DNA of 64,000 nucleotides, from the NCBI RefSeq assembly GCF_003340555.1, contig NZ_QPLJ01000016.1:36474-100473 (forward strand), in the 5' to 3' direction. The DNA comes from Jannaschia formosa. GTDB taxonomy: Bacteria > Pseudomonadota > Alphaproteobacteria > Rhodobacterales > Rhodobacteraceae. Every line of letters starts with the position of its first letter. Positions within the stretch are counted from its first letter, which is position 1. A program made the position numbers and the translations under genes. The notes below the pieces were generated by a model. The model worked only from the letters and a program-made list of their open reading frames with translations, was not told the DNA's origin and searched no databases. Positions 44,101 through 56,100 of the stretch are shown here, piece by piece.

Positions 44101-47100
44101 ACCGAGCCGGTGCCGCCGTCGACATCCACGTCGCCGGCCAGCGTCGCCAGCGCGGTGACGTCGCGGACCATGAGGTTGCCCGCGCCGTAGACCGCGCCGT
44201 CCTGCAGCAGGGCCTGAAGCTCCTGCGCCGTCGTCGCGCTGCGCAGGTCGATGGTCTGATCGCCGACGGTCAGCGCGGCCTGCGGCGTGGCCGCGTCGTA
44301 GATCACCTTGACCGAGCCGGTCACGACCTCCTCGGCGCCGGTCTCGTCCAGCAGGATCAGCGTGGCGCCGTCCACGGTGTAGCGCCCGTCGTCCCGGCGC
44401 TGGCCGTCGACCAGCACGTCGAGCGTCCCCTTCGGATCGACGACATGCGACAGCGTCCCGCGAGAGTTCGAGAAGTTGGCCTTCTCGTCGACCTGCCGGT
44501 CCAGCGTCAGGCGCTGGATCTCGCCCACGCCCGCCCCGTCGGAGCGGCGCTGCACCCGCAGCGCGGCCCCGCCGGTCAGCCCGGCCAGGGCCACGTCCTC
44601 GGATGTCAGGTCTCCGTCGAAGACGAGGTCGAAGATGCGGACCAGCGGATCGGACCAGCTGCCGGTGTCGGTGCGGTCGTCGCCCGAGCCCCCGTCGACC
44701 TCCAGCGCGCCCGTCGTGGCGCGGATCTCGACGCGGTCGTCGCCATGATGGGTGTCGATGCGGGTGACGCCCGCATGGGTGTTGCGCACCACGAAGCGGT
44801 CGTCGAAGACCGCGTCATAGGCCGCGTCATAGCCCGCGCCGTCGAACAGAAGCGGAACGCCGTCGTCGTTCGCCACCCGCGCGTCGCCGACGCCGGCCCA
44901 TTCGGCCAGCTCCACGTGCAGGTCCTCGAAGGCGTCGTAGAACACCGCCTTGTCGGTCATGCCGGTCATGCTCCGCCCTGTGAGGATGCCCAGGCGGTCG
45001 CCACCATCGGTCATGCCGGTCGCGTCCACATGGGCGGTGTCGTCGCCCGTGCCGCCCTCGATCGCCAGCGTCAGCTCGATGTCGTCGAGAAGGCCGTCGA
45101 GGTCGCCCAGCCGGATTGCGTCGTCGCCCGCGCCGAAGTCGATCAGCGCCGAGCGCACCACCGGGGCGTTCACGTCCTGCCGCCCGTCGCGCAGCGCGCG
45201 CAGGTCGACGGTGTCCGCCCCGCCGCCGGTGCGCAGCACCAGCCGCGTCGCGTCGAACCCGGTGTCGTGGTCTATCGTGACGTCGTCGGCGCCGGTGCCG
45301 AGCAGCAGGGTCAGCGCCTCCATGTTGCGATAGTCCGCCTCGACCGCCATGCCGAAGCCCGCGACCCGCTTGGCGCTGACGCCGAGGTCGTACAGGCTGC
45401 CGGAATTCGCGTCGGCATCCTCGTCATCGAAGAAGGTGAGCGCATCGTCGCCTTCGCCGCCGTCGAGGCGCAGCGGGTTGCCGAACTCGGTGTTGCCGTC
45501 GATGTCATTCAACGTGCCCGACGGCACCGCGTCGTCGCCCCGCGCGCCGACGCGGACCTCGTCATCGCCCTCGCCCGCCTTGACCGAGGTGCGGATGCCC
45601 GCGGGCGTCGCCTCCAGCCCGATCAGGTCGTCGCCCGCGAGGCCCTGGACCTCCAGCACCTCCAGACCTGCCTCGATCTCGTTGCCCTCCGCGTCGGTCG
45701 AGACGAAGGCAACCCGCACCTCCGCGTCGGTGCCGTCCGCATGCAGCGTCACGTCGCGCGCGGTCACCGTCGCGGTGTCCGCCCGGCCGTCGAAGCCCAG
45801 CACCTCCAGGCGGTCGACATTGTAGCCCGGTCCGGAATCCTGGACGTAGATCGCGCCCGCGATGTCGTTGGTCCGTTCCACCACGTAGCGGTCGCTGCCG
45901 CGCCCGCCGCCCAGCTCGACGCCGCGCGCCTGCGTCGCGCGGACCTCGTAGCGGTCGAGCCCGCGTCCGCCCAAGATGGTCTCGATGTCGAGGCTGCCGG
46001 CGCTGCCGTCGTCGGTCTTCACCGTCACGACGCCGCCGTCGGAGCCGTCGATGCTGGAGATCAGGCCCGTCGCGTCGAGCATGTGGGTGAGCGAGCTCCA
46101 GACCGCGCTGAAGTCGAGCACGTCGGGTCGGACGTCACTATTTCCGGTCGCCTCGTAGCGCACCTCCTCGACGAGATCGCCCTCATCGTCGGGCACGTTT
46201 TCCGTCGCGCCCGCGCCGGTGCCGCCCGCGGCGATCACCGGCAGCTGCGCCGCGTCGCCCGAGACCTCGCGGATCTCGTCGATGCCGAACTCGTCGAGGA
46301 AGGCGTAGCGGTCGCCGCCCGTGCCGCCCGCCATCAGGTCGTCGCCCGAGCCGCCGACCAGGAAGTCGTCGCCCGACCCGCCGATCAGCACGTCGGCATC
46401 CTCCTCGCCGCGCAGCAGGTCGCGCCCGCCCTTGCCGTCGAGGACGTCGTTGCCCAGCTCGCCCACGATCAGGTCGTCGCCGTCGCCGCCGGCAAGGCTG
46501 TCGTCACCCTCTCCGCCCCAGAGCGTCATGTCACCGGTCACGGCCGAGGTCGTCACCGTGTCATTGCCCGCGTCGCCGTAGAAGGCGACGGGCAAGTCGA
46601 AATTGCGGCCCGATCCGACGAGCTCCAGCTTGTCGTCGCCTTTGCCGCCATAGGCGACGATGCGCGACACGCCCTCGAAGGTCTGCGCGAGGGCCGTCTG
46701 GCCGTTGAAGATGACCTCGACCTTGTTCGCGCCGATCTGCTTGACCTTCATGGTCTCGTCGCCGTCCTTCACGTCGCCCTTCAGGCGCGAGGCGGCGTTG
46801 GGGCCGATGTTCAGCAGCAGGTCGCCATTGCCCTGGTCGGTGGCCAGCTGCGGCTGGCGCTGGAAGTTGGACTCGAAGGTCGTGATCGTCCCGCGGGCGA
46901 TGTTGAACTCCTTGTAGTAGAGTCCCCATAGCGCCTCGATATAGGCCCGGACGAAATATTCGAGCTTGCCCGTGATGTCGAAGATGGCGAACGGATTGCC
47001 GCCGTTGATCCGCACGTTCGTCGCCAGCTCCTCGAAGCGGACCCGGCCGTCGTCGTTGGGGTCGTCGAGATCGAAGTATGTCGTCAGGGCCAGCCCGCCC

Positions 47101-50100
47101 TCCACCCCGAAGGAGGCCACGCCCGCGTTGATCTCGGCGCCGGCGCTGATCTCGCCGGCCAGCGTCAGCTCGGGCGTGTCGCGCCCCGTGCCGTCGGCAT
47201 TGGTCCGGTCGGAAACGTAGAAGCCGTTGAACAGGTGGCCAAAATTGTTGGAGTTCGTGAACTGCGCGATGCCCGCGCCGTCGTAGCCGAAGCCCAGGTC
47301 GATCGCCGCGCTGATCTTACCGCCCAGCTTCGCGAAGAGCGGGCCGTAGATCATGAACTTCTGCTCGTACTCGAAGCCGAACGAGAAGGGCGGCAGCTTG
47401 TAGGTGACGAAGGTCGCCCGGTCGAAATTGCCCTCCAGTAGGTTCGCGATCGCGTTGACGTCGGTCAGGATCGGGAAGTCGATCGAACCCGAGCCGTTGG
47501 CGCCGTTGAGGCTGCGCAGGAAGTCGGTCGAGGGGCGGCTGCGCTTCTGTGAGAGGTCGTCGGTGGCGGATTTCGCCTTGGAGGTGTCCGCGCTCGACTT
47601 GCCGTCATCGTCGTCGCCGGCGCTCTTGGTCTGCTTCTCCAGCGCCTTCTTGCGCTCGACCTCGCCGAACTCGATGTCGCCGAAGGCCAGGGTCAGCTCC
47701 TCGCCAGGGGTGTTGGCGTCCTCGGTCGCGGCGCGCACCTGCTGGGCGAGGCGGTTCACCTCCTGCATCTGGGTGATGAAGCCCGAGACGTTGGCCGTGC
47801 CGAAGGTCTCGGCCAGGGTCAGCAGCGAGATGTCCTGGTTGGCGAGGTCCGAGATGACCGGGATCCGCGCCGTCAGCAGGCCGTCGGGCCCGATCAGGAA
47901 GTCCATCGGCTCTGTGATGCCGAGGATCGAGTCGAGGAACGGGCCCGCGAAGTCGCCGATGAACGAGCCGGCGAACAGCTTGACGTCGGTGAAGCCGACC
48001 GTGGCGCTGTCGTTGAGGATGAAGGTCACGGTCGTCAGCCCGCCGCGCGCGTCGTCGTCCTTGACGAAGTCGACCCGCCGCAGGTCGTTGTTCCACTCCA
48101 CCTTGACCGAGGAGGCGAAGGAGGTCGGGCGCAGCGCCGTCTCCACCTTGCCCTGGACATGCGCGATCAGGTCGTCGAGCGAGTCGAACCGCTCGGTGTC
48201 GAGCGCCCGGATGGTGACGCTGACCGTCTCCTCCTTGGTGCCCTTCAGGACCAGGTCGAATTTCACGTCCTTGTCGAGCACGCCGTCGGCGGTGGCCGGG
48301 AAGGGCTTGTTGCCCCGTAGGCTGAAATTGCTGCCCGCGCCCGGGCCGGTCGTCGCCTGGAACAGGTTCTTGGCGTAGTGGAAGTTGGCGCCGATCTGCG
48401 GCAGCGTCTTGATCCGCTTGTCCTCGCCGTCCTTGATGAACATCTTGAGGCCAAGGTTCACCCGCGCGTCGACGCTGGCCTTCGCCTCGATCTTGTCGCT
48501 GATCTTGTACTTGGAGGAGCGCAGCTCCGCGAAGGTCAGCTTGTCGCCGTCATCGTCGAAGGTCACGGCGCGCGACGCGTCGATCCCCTTGCGCAGCACG
48601 GTCTTGCCGTTCTTCGTGTTCTCCGCCGTGTATTTCTGGATGACCAGGGTGGAGACGTCCTTGCCCTCGAACTCGGGGCTGCGGAAGGCGATCTCGAAGG
48701 TCGTCGCGTTCCGCTTCTTGACGTCGATCGTGTCCTTCGGAAGCAGGAAGGGCGAGCCGTCCTCGCCGAGCGCCGTCTCGAGGACGCGCACGATCTTCTC
48801 CTGCACCTCGTCCGCCTTGGTCGGCATCTTGTCGAAGAAGACGCTGGTCGTCGCGCCGTCGTAGCCGATCACGTATTTCGTCCCGCTAGCGTCGAAGGCG
48901 TCGTCAGAGAAGGTCAGGAGCTGCTCTGCGTATTTGGGCTTGGATGTGACGTCGCGCCCCTCCATCGACACCTTTAGCTCGGCCACGTTCTTGCGCGCGA
49001 GGTCCAGCTTCGGGTCGAGCCCCGCGCTGCTCTCCTTGAAGGTCACCTTGAAGAACTTGGTGCCGCTCTTGAACTTGGCCTTGCCTTGCAGGAACTCGCC
49101 AAAGCGGTCCTTGACGGTGGTCTGGTTCGCCGCGACCGCATCGACTTCCTCGACCGTGACGTTGGTGCGGTCGAGCAGCGGATGATCCTCGAGCGCCCGC
49201 AGGATGCCATCGGCCGTGAGCGCGGTGATGCGGCCCTTGCCCGAAGGCATGGTCTTGCCGCCCTGCTTCCAGTCGATGAGGAACGGCTCCGCCGCCGAGG
49301 CGGTGGCCAGCGGGCTGAAGATGAGGATCTGCTCCTCGTTCTGGTCGCCGAGGCCCGACCCGTCGGCGATGGTCTTGACCTCGACGGGCGCCATGCCCGC
49401 ATCCGAGAGCACGCGGACCTTGGCCCCCTGCCCCTCGACCTCGATGTCGAAGCCGCCCTTAAAGGGGTCGAACACGACCGTGAGGTCGCCGACCGCGATG
49501 CCCTCCGTCTTGGGCAGGGCGGCGACGGCGGCGTCCAGCGCCTTCTGGACGTGCTTGGTCAGCTCCTCCAGCGGCCGCGCGATGGCGCCCTTGGCGTTGG
49601 CGGCGACCGTGAACTTCAGCTCCTTTTCACTGGCGTTGCCCGCGGTGTCGATGATCGGCACCTTGACCTTCACTTTGACGTCGCTCTTCAGGACGCCGTC
49701 CTTCGGCACCGGGATCGGCAGCAGGCCGCGGTCGGGGTCCTTGATGTCCACGCTGAACGTGGCCGAGAGCGCCGAGCCCAGCTTGCGCAGGTCGGTCTCG
49801 CCCGGGGCGGCGACCTTGTCCTTGGCCTCCAGCGCCAGCGCGTAGAACAGCGTGCCCTCGGCCTCTGCCGGGTTCGGGAGCCCGGTGAGGGAGCTCTTGG
49901 GCTGTTCCGCCTTGGCGTTCTTGATCGTCGCCGCCCCGAAGGCGTCGACATCGCCGACATGCTGCCCGTCGACCTGCAACTGTCCGACGTCGAGCGTCGC
50001 GAGATCGCCGGTGAAGACGAGCTTCCAGACGTTCGAGCCCGGGGAGTCCTCCTCCACCGAAACGTGCTGCGAGACGTTGTCCGCCGTCAGGGTGATCGTC

Positions 50101-53100
50101 GTCGTCTGACCCAGGTCGCTGGTCCCGGTCAGCGTCTGGCCCACCAGCGCGTCGCGGATGCCCTGCGCCGTCGTGGCCCCGGCGCGCACCAGCGTCCCTG
50201 CGCTGACGCCGGCCACGGCCTGCGCCGCGTTCGCCGCGTCGATCAGCTCGAAGGCCGCCCCGCTCGCTGCCGCGCCGAGCGACAGGATCCCGTCCAGCAG
50301 CCGGCCGAGGTTCAGCCCGTCCGCCTCGTCGTAGAAGCGCAGCTCCGACGTGCCGGTATGGCTGATGCGCAGCGCGCCCGAGACGACCTCCGCCCGGACC
50401 ATGTCGTCGCCCGTGCCCACCTGCAGCGCGGCGGTGAGCAGGTCCAGCCCCGCCTCCACGTCCGCGGCGTCGGTGAAGTCGACCCGCACCGTCGAGCGCT
50501 GACCGTCGATCCAGAGCGCGAAGGCGAGCGGCCCCGCGGCCTTGAGCGCGGCGAGGTCGACAGCCGCGCCCTCCAGCCGGTTGCCGATCTGCCCGTCGAC
50601 GATGCCCAGCAGATCCGAGGGCAGCAGCGCGTCGGACAGGCGGAGCCGGTCCGCCCCGGCGGTGACGACACGGTAGGTGTCGCCATCCGAAAGCCCGGTC
50701 GGGTCTTCGCTGCCGGCCGTGCGCGAGAAGGTGACGACGTCGCCGTCACGATAGCCGTGCCCGTCGATCCGCAGCGTCGCAAGCTCGGACGGGTCACCGC
50801 CCTCGGTGGTGATGGCAAGGACGCCCGCATCGCCGAAGATGTCGATGACCTGCACTTCGTTCGAGGGCGATTTGAGGTCGCCCTGGATGCGGACCTGGAT
50901 CTCCGGCACGTTGCCGAGCCCGTCGAACTCGACATCGGTCTTGGTGTAGACCCCGTCCCGCCCGATCCCGAAGTTCAGCCGCCAGTCCCAGGCGATGTCC
51001 AGATCGAGGACCGCGTCCACGTCTAGATCGAACGCATCGCCGCCGATGTCGAAGCTGAAGTCGAACTGCGGCCCGCCATTCTCGATCAGCGCCTCCAGCA
51101 GGTCGGCCTGCCCGAGATTCATGGCGAACTCGAACGCCTCGATGTTCTTGAGCGAGAACGGGCTCTTGGCGCGGTTCCCGGCATCGTCGGAGGTCGTGCC
51201 GTCGACGCTGCGGAAGTCGTCGAAGAAGGAGGTGACGAAGCCGATGCCGATGTCGTTGCGGTTCACCGGCGTGGCGTCGGTCGGGTCGAGCTTCTTGAGG
51301 ATGTTCCAGGCGCCGACCTTGTTGCCGTTGGCGTCCTCGAACGGCACGGCGATGTCGCCGATCCCGCCGACCGAGGTCTTGTCGATCGTGACCGTGCCGC
51401 CGGTGGGCGAGAAGGCCGTGAGCTGCGCCACGTCGACATTGGACAGAAGCCCGACGAATTCCACGACGTACTTGTTGCCGAAGGCCGAGACCTTGACGTT
51501 GTCGGTGCCGCCGATGTTGCCGAGGCTGCCGATCGCGTCGCGCATCTCGTCGGTCGAGAAATCGGACTCCACCTCGACCTCGAAGCGCGGCGCGGGCAGG
51601 TCGTCGGCCACCCCGACGAGCTGCTGCACGTCCTTGCCCGCCAGCTCTCCGATGAACTCGATGGTCAGGACCTTGTCGTATTCCGCATGCTCCTTGCCGG
51701 AGCCGTTGGGCGTCTCGGTATAGGTCGCCCGGACGTTGCCGGTGCCGAGGATGTCCTCGAGCGAGCGCTGCGCCGAGGCCGAGATGGCCGCGCGCAGGGC
51801 GTCGCCGCCATCGGCGCGGGTGTAGCCGAAGAGCGGGCCGCCAGGGGCCGGGCTGCCGATCGGGCTCACGTAGGGGATCGGGAAGGTCTCCTGCCCGCCG
51901 AGCGCCAGGCGGAACGCGCCCTCGTCGCCGGGCCCCTCCATCGCCGTCAGGGTGACCGTCTGGATCTCGTTGCGCGCGTCGCTGCCGAGGGCTTCCCGCT
52001 CGCCGTCCTCGACGAAGGTCACCTGGATCTCGCGCGTGTCGAGCTCGGTCGCGGTGACGCCGCCCGCATCGGTGACGGAAGTCAGCGCGTTCAGCGCCGT
52101 GGCCACCCCCGCCGCGCCGTCCTCGACGCGGATCAGGTCGGTGAGCTCGCCCTCGAAGCTCAGCCGGTAGGTCGAGGGCACCGTCGCCTCGTCCAGCGTG
52201 ACGGTCTGCACCGCCGCCGTGGCGGCGTCGCCCGCCTCCACGACCTCCACGAAGATGCCCTTGGCGCGCTGCACGGTGTGCATGTCCGTGCCGGCATCCT
52301 CAAGGCGCAGCAGGTAGGTCTGGTCGGTGCCCACGAACAGCGTGTCGAGCGCCTCGGTGGTCGCGAAGGTGACCGTGTAGACCGTGTCCGTCCCCGAGGT
52401 CGTGACCTCGACCGACGCGACCCCGCCCGCCTCCTCGACGACGACGAGCCCGTTCAACGCCTCGGTCAGGCTGGCGATGCGCTCCGCCTCGGTCCACTTG
52501 TCCTTGTCGACGACGATCGCCGCGCTCGCCTGGCCGCCCAGCTGCAGCCGGTACTGATTGGCGTCCTCCTGGACGGTGACGACCTGACGCGTCTTGCCGT
52601 CCGGCGCCGCCGTCCCCTGCGCGACCGAGACCTTCTCGCCCGCGATCGAGAAATAGGGCGTCCGCTGGACCTCGATGGTCTGGATCGTGTTCGACCGGCG
52701 GACATCGTCCTCGCCCGGACCGAACAGGTCGAACAGCGCCTGCTGGATCAGCTGCCAGGGCGTGCTGGCCGGGTCGCCCCGGCGCAGCGCGAAGTCGAGG
52801 AAGGTCAGCACCGCCTCGACGTCGAAGAACAGGAAGCCCTGCTTGAAGATGTCGCTCAGCCCCTGCCCGACCAGCGGCAGGTCGGTCAGCGCGACCTGCT
52901 CCAGGAGTTGCTCCTCGACCGAGCCGAAGAGCGATCCGAGCCCCTCGATGAAGATCTCGGGGTTCTTCATGATCGAGTCGACCACGCCCTCGAACTCGGC
53001 GGCATAGAGCGCGAGGTCCGGCGTGTCGAAAGTGGCGAAGATCCCGACCTCGGGGGCCTCCGGCAGCACGCCGTCGGCCACGTCGCGCAGCGACAGCAGG

Positions 53101-56100
53101 TAGGCCTCCAGGTCCGACGCGTTGGCGAAACGCAGCACCAGGTCGCGGCCCAGCGAGGTCCCGCCTTCCTCGTCGAGAAGCGGCACCGTCACGTCGAAGG
53201 GCGCGTCGCCGTTCGCGGGCCCCCGCAGCACGGAGGACAGCGCCTCCCGGTCCTCGGCGGGCTGCGCCACGTCGGCCAGCAGCTCCGCGCCGGTGATCCG
53301 CCCGCCATCGGCCTCGAGCGCGGTGGCGACCTGCACCGCGATGTCGACGCTGTGCCCGTCGGCATAGATCGGACTCGGACCCGCATAGCCGGAGAAGCCC
53401 GCCGCCTGCGTCCCCGCCGCCAGCGTGAAGGTCATCGTCGTGCCGCCGTCCTGCGGATCGGCATAGATGAAGGGCGTCAGCGCCGGGCCGGTCGCGCCGG
53501 TCAGCGCGAGATCGGCGCGCACGCCCTGCGCGATGCCGTCCTCGGCGACCCAGAGCATGCGCGCGCCCGCGTTGTCGCCGGTACGCGGCTCGGTGATCGA
53601 CAGCTTCAGCTCGTAGGGGCCGCCCGTCTCTTGCTGCGTCAGGATCCAGGTGTCGCCGCCGCGATAGAGGGTCTGCGCCGCGTTGAGCGCGTCCGCCAGC
53701 GCCTGCCCGCCCCCATCCGAGGCGATCTCGTCGGTGACGGTCGTGACCAGACCGCCCGCGAAGCCTAGGGACTCGGTGGCGAAGATGTGGTCATGGCCCA
53801 CGATCTCGTATTCCGAGATGCCGCCCAGCAAGGCCAGGGCGGGGATGTCCCGACCGATCTGGGAGATGTCGGTGAAGTCCACGTCGAACAGCTGCACCCC
53901 GTCGACCAGCCCGGCGAAGGCGACCTCCGGTGCGATCCCCGACAGGGCCGGAAGCTCTGCCAGGGCCTGCGCCAGCGCGTCCGCGTCCAGCGCGATCTTG
54001 CCCGGCCCGGGCGTGGTGTCGAACGCGATCTCGGCGGTGACGTTGCCCGCGTCGGCGAAGGCGATCTCGGTCGTCGTCGCCGCCGCCGTCAGCGACAGCG
54101 CGCCCGCAGCGTCGAAGTCTGCGGTGACCAGCGCCGTGCCGTTGCCGTCGTCGCCGAAGGCGGCCAGCAACGCGGCGTTCAGCGCCGCCGTGCGGTCCGC
54201 GCTGTAGTCCTCGGCCGTGACCGCGACGCGCTTCGGAGTGACGGTGTCGGTGTCACTGGTCAGCGTCAGGTCGAAGGCGATTCCCCAGTCCGCGGCGTCC
54301 TGCGCCACGCCGCGGGCCGTCAGCACGCCCGTCCCCTGCGCCCCGTCCGCGAGGCCTAGCACCTGCGATGCCGTATCGACCCCGGTCAGCGCCAGCTGGA
54401 AGCCGACGTCCTGGTCGCTCGACAGGTTGGCGACGCCGATGCGCAGCTGCTCGGACAGCTCGCCCTGCGTGTCGTCCGCGGGCGCGCCGTCCTGGACCAC
54501 CTCCACCGTGACGCCGGGTGTGCGTGTGACCTCCAGGTCCGACAGATCGAGCGTCGAGAGCGCCCCAAGGGCCGCCCGCACCTCTGCCGCCGAGGCGTCC
54601 ACGGCCAGCGGCTCCGTCGTCTCGCCGTCGAAGGACAGGGTGAAGGTCCCGGCGGGGGAGATCGCGCGGATCACCTGCCGCTTCGATCCGGCCAGCACGT
54701 TGCCGTCGGGATCCGTCACCTCGGTCACGCCGCCCGTCGCGTCGCGCGTCTCGACGCTGAGCAGTTGGCCCGAGGCGTCGAGCAGCAGCGTCTCCAGCCT
54801 GTAGCTGCCCCCCACCGCGCCCGGCAGGCTCACGGTCCAGGCCGCGCCGTTGTCCTCGCCCTCGACCACGTCGACGCCCTTCGAGACGACGCGCAGCGCG
54901 CCCTCGGTCGCGGCGAGCTCGATCGCCCCGCCCTGATCGGAGGCGCCGATCCGCGCCGGGTCCAGGCCCACCGCGGCCAGCTCGGCCGACAGGGCGGCGT
55001 CCAGCGCGGCGGCCAAGGTCGCCGCGTCCCCGCCCGGGACCCGCAGGTCGAGCGTGGCGGCGACCGCCGAGGTGTCGTCCAGAACCTCGACCAGGACGCT
55101 CACCTCCGCCGGAACGGTCGCGAAATCGGCCACCGGGACGACGCCGATGACGGTCGCCCCCTCCTGCCCGTCGGCGAGGCCGAGCCCCGCGACGACATGG
55201 GCCGCTCGATAGCCACCCGCGGCGGCGGGGTCGGTGAAGAGATGCACCTCGGTCGGGTCGAGCGCGATCTCGGCCGGCGCGCCCCCGGCCAGCGTCACCG
55301 TGCCCCCGTCGGCCGAGCGCGTCAGCACCAGACGCGGCGGGTTCGACGTGTCGGCCTCCGCGAAGGACACGATCACGTCCCCCGTCGAATAGCCCGGCGT
55401 GCCCGCCACAGTGGCGTCGAGGCTCGCCTGGGCGCGGGCCAGCAGGTCGTTGAGCGAGGCGCCCCCGGTGGTGGCGTCGAAGGCCAGGGCGAACTCGCTC
55501 AGTGTCGTGCCGATCGGCGTCTGCAGATCGATGCCGAAGGCCAAATCGAACCGCGCCGCCACGTCGATGCCGATATCGGCGCCGTCGCCGATGCCGAAGA
55601 GTGAGTCGACCGAGGTGAGCGGGTTGCCGTCCTCGTCGACGGCGGCGCCGCCGGGCAGACCGCCCAAGGCCTCGAAGTCGATCTCCAGCCCCGTGGTCCG
55701 GCTGATGGTGGCGAGGAACGGGAACGCGATCCGCAGCGCCGTCCCGTCGACCGGGTCGTCGTCATACGTGACCTCGACATTGGCCGCCTCTGTCGCATCG
55801 AGGCCGAAGGCTGAGACGATCGCGGCCGGAAGCAGGTCGACCGTCGCAGGCGCCGACGCGAGCAGCACCTCCAGCCGTTCGTTGAAGAGCGCCTGGTAGT
55901 CGAGGAAGTCGGAGATTGAGCCGTTGATGACCGGGAAGGCCGTCGTCAGCAGCGGCTCGTCCAGATCGGCAAGCGCGGCCGCGAAATCCTCCATCGCGGA
56001 GGCGACGTCGTCGAAGCTCGCCTTCGAGACGTTCTCCAGCAGGCCCAGCGAGGCGGTCGATGCGGTCTGGTAGCGCGGTACGGCAGCGCTGCCGTCGGGA

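Noticed and set aside
40833-46931. Plus-strand open frame of 2,032 codons opposite the giant gene
   Set aside because: Same reason: an antisense shadow with no recognisable motif or ribosome site.
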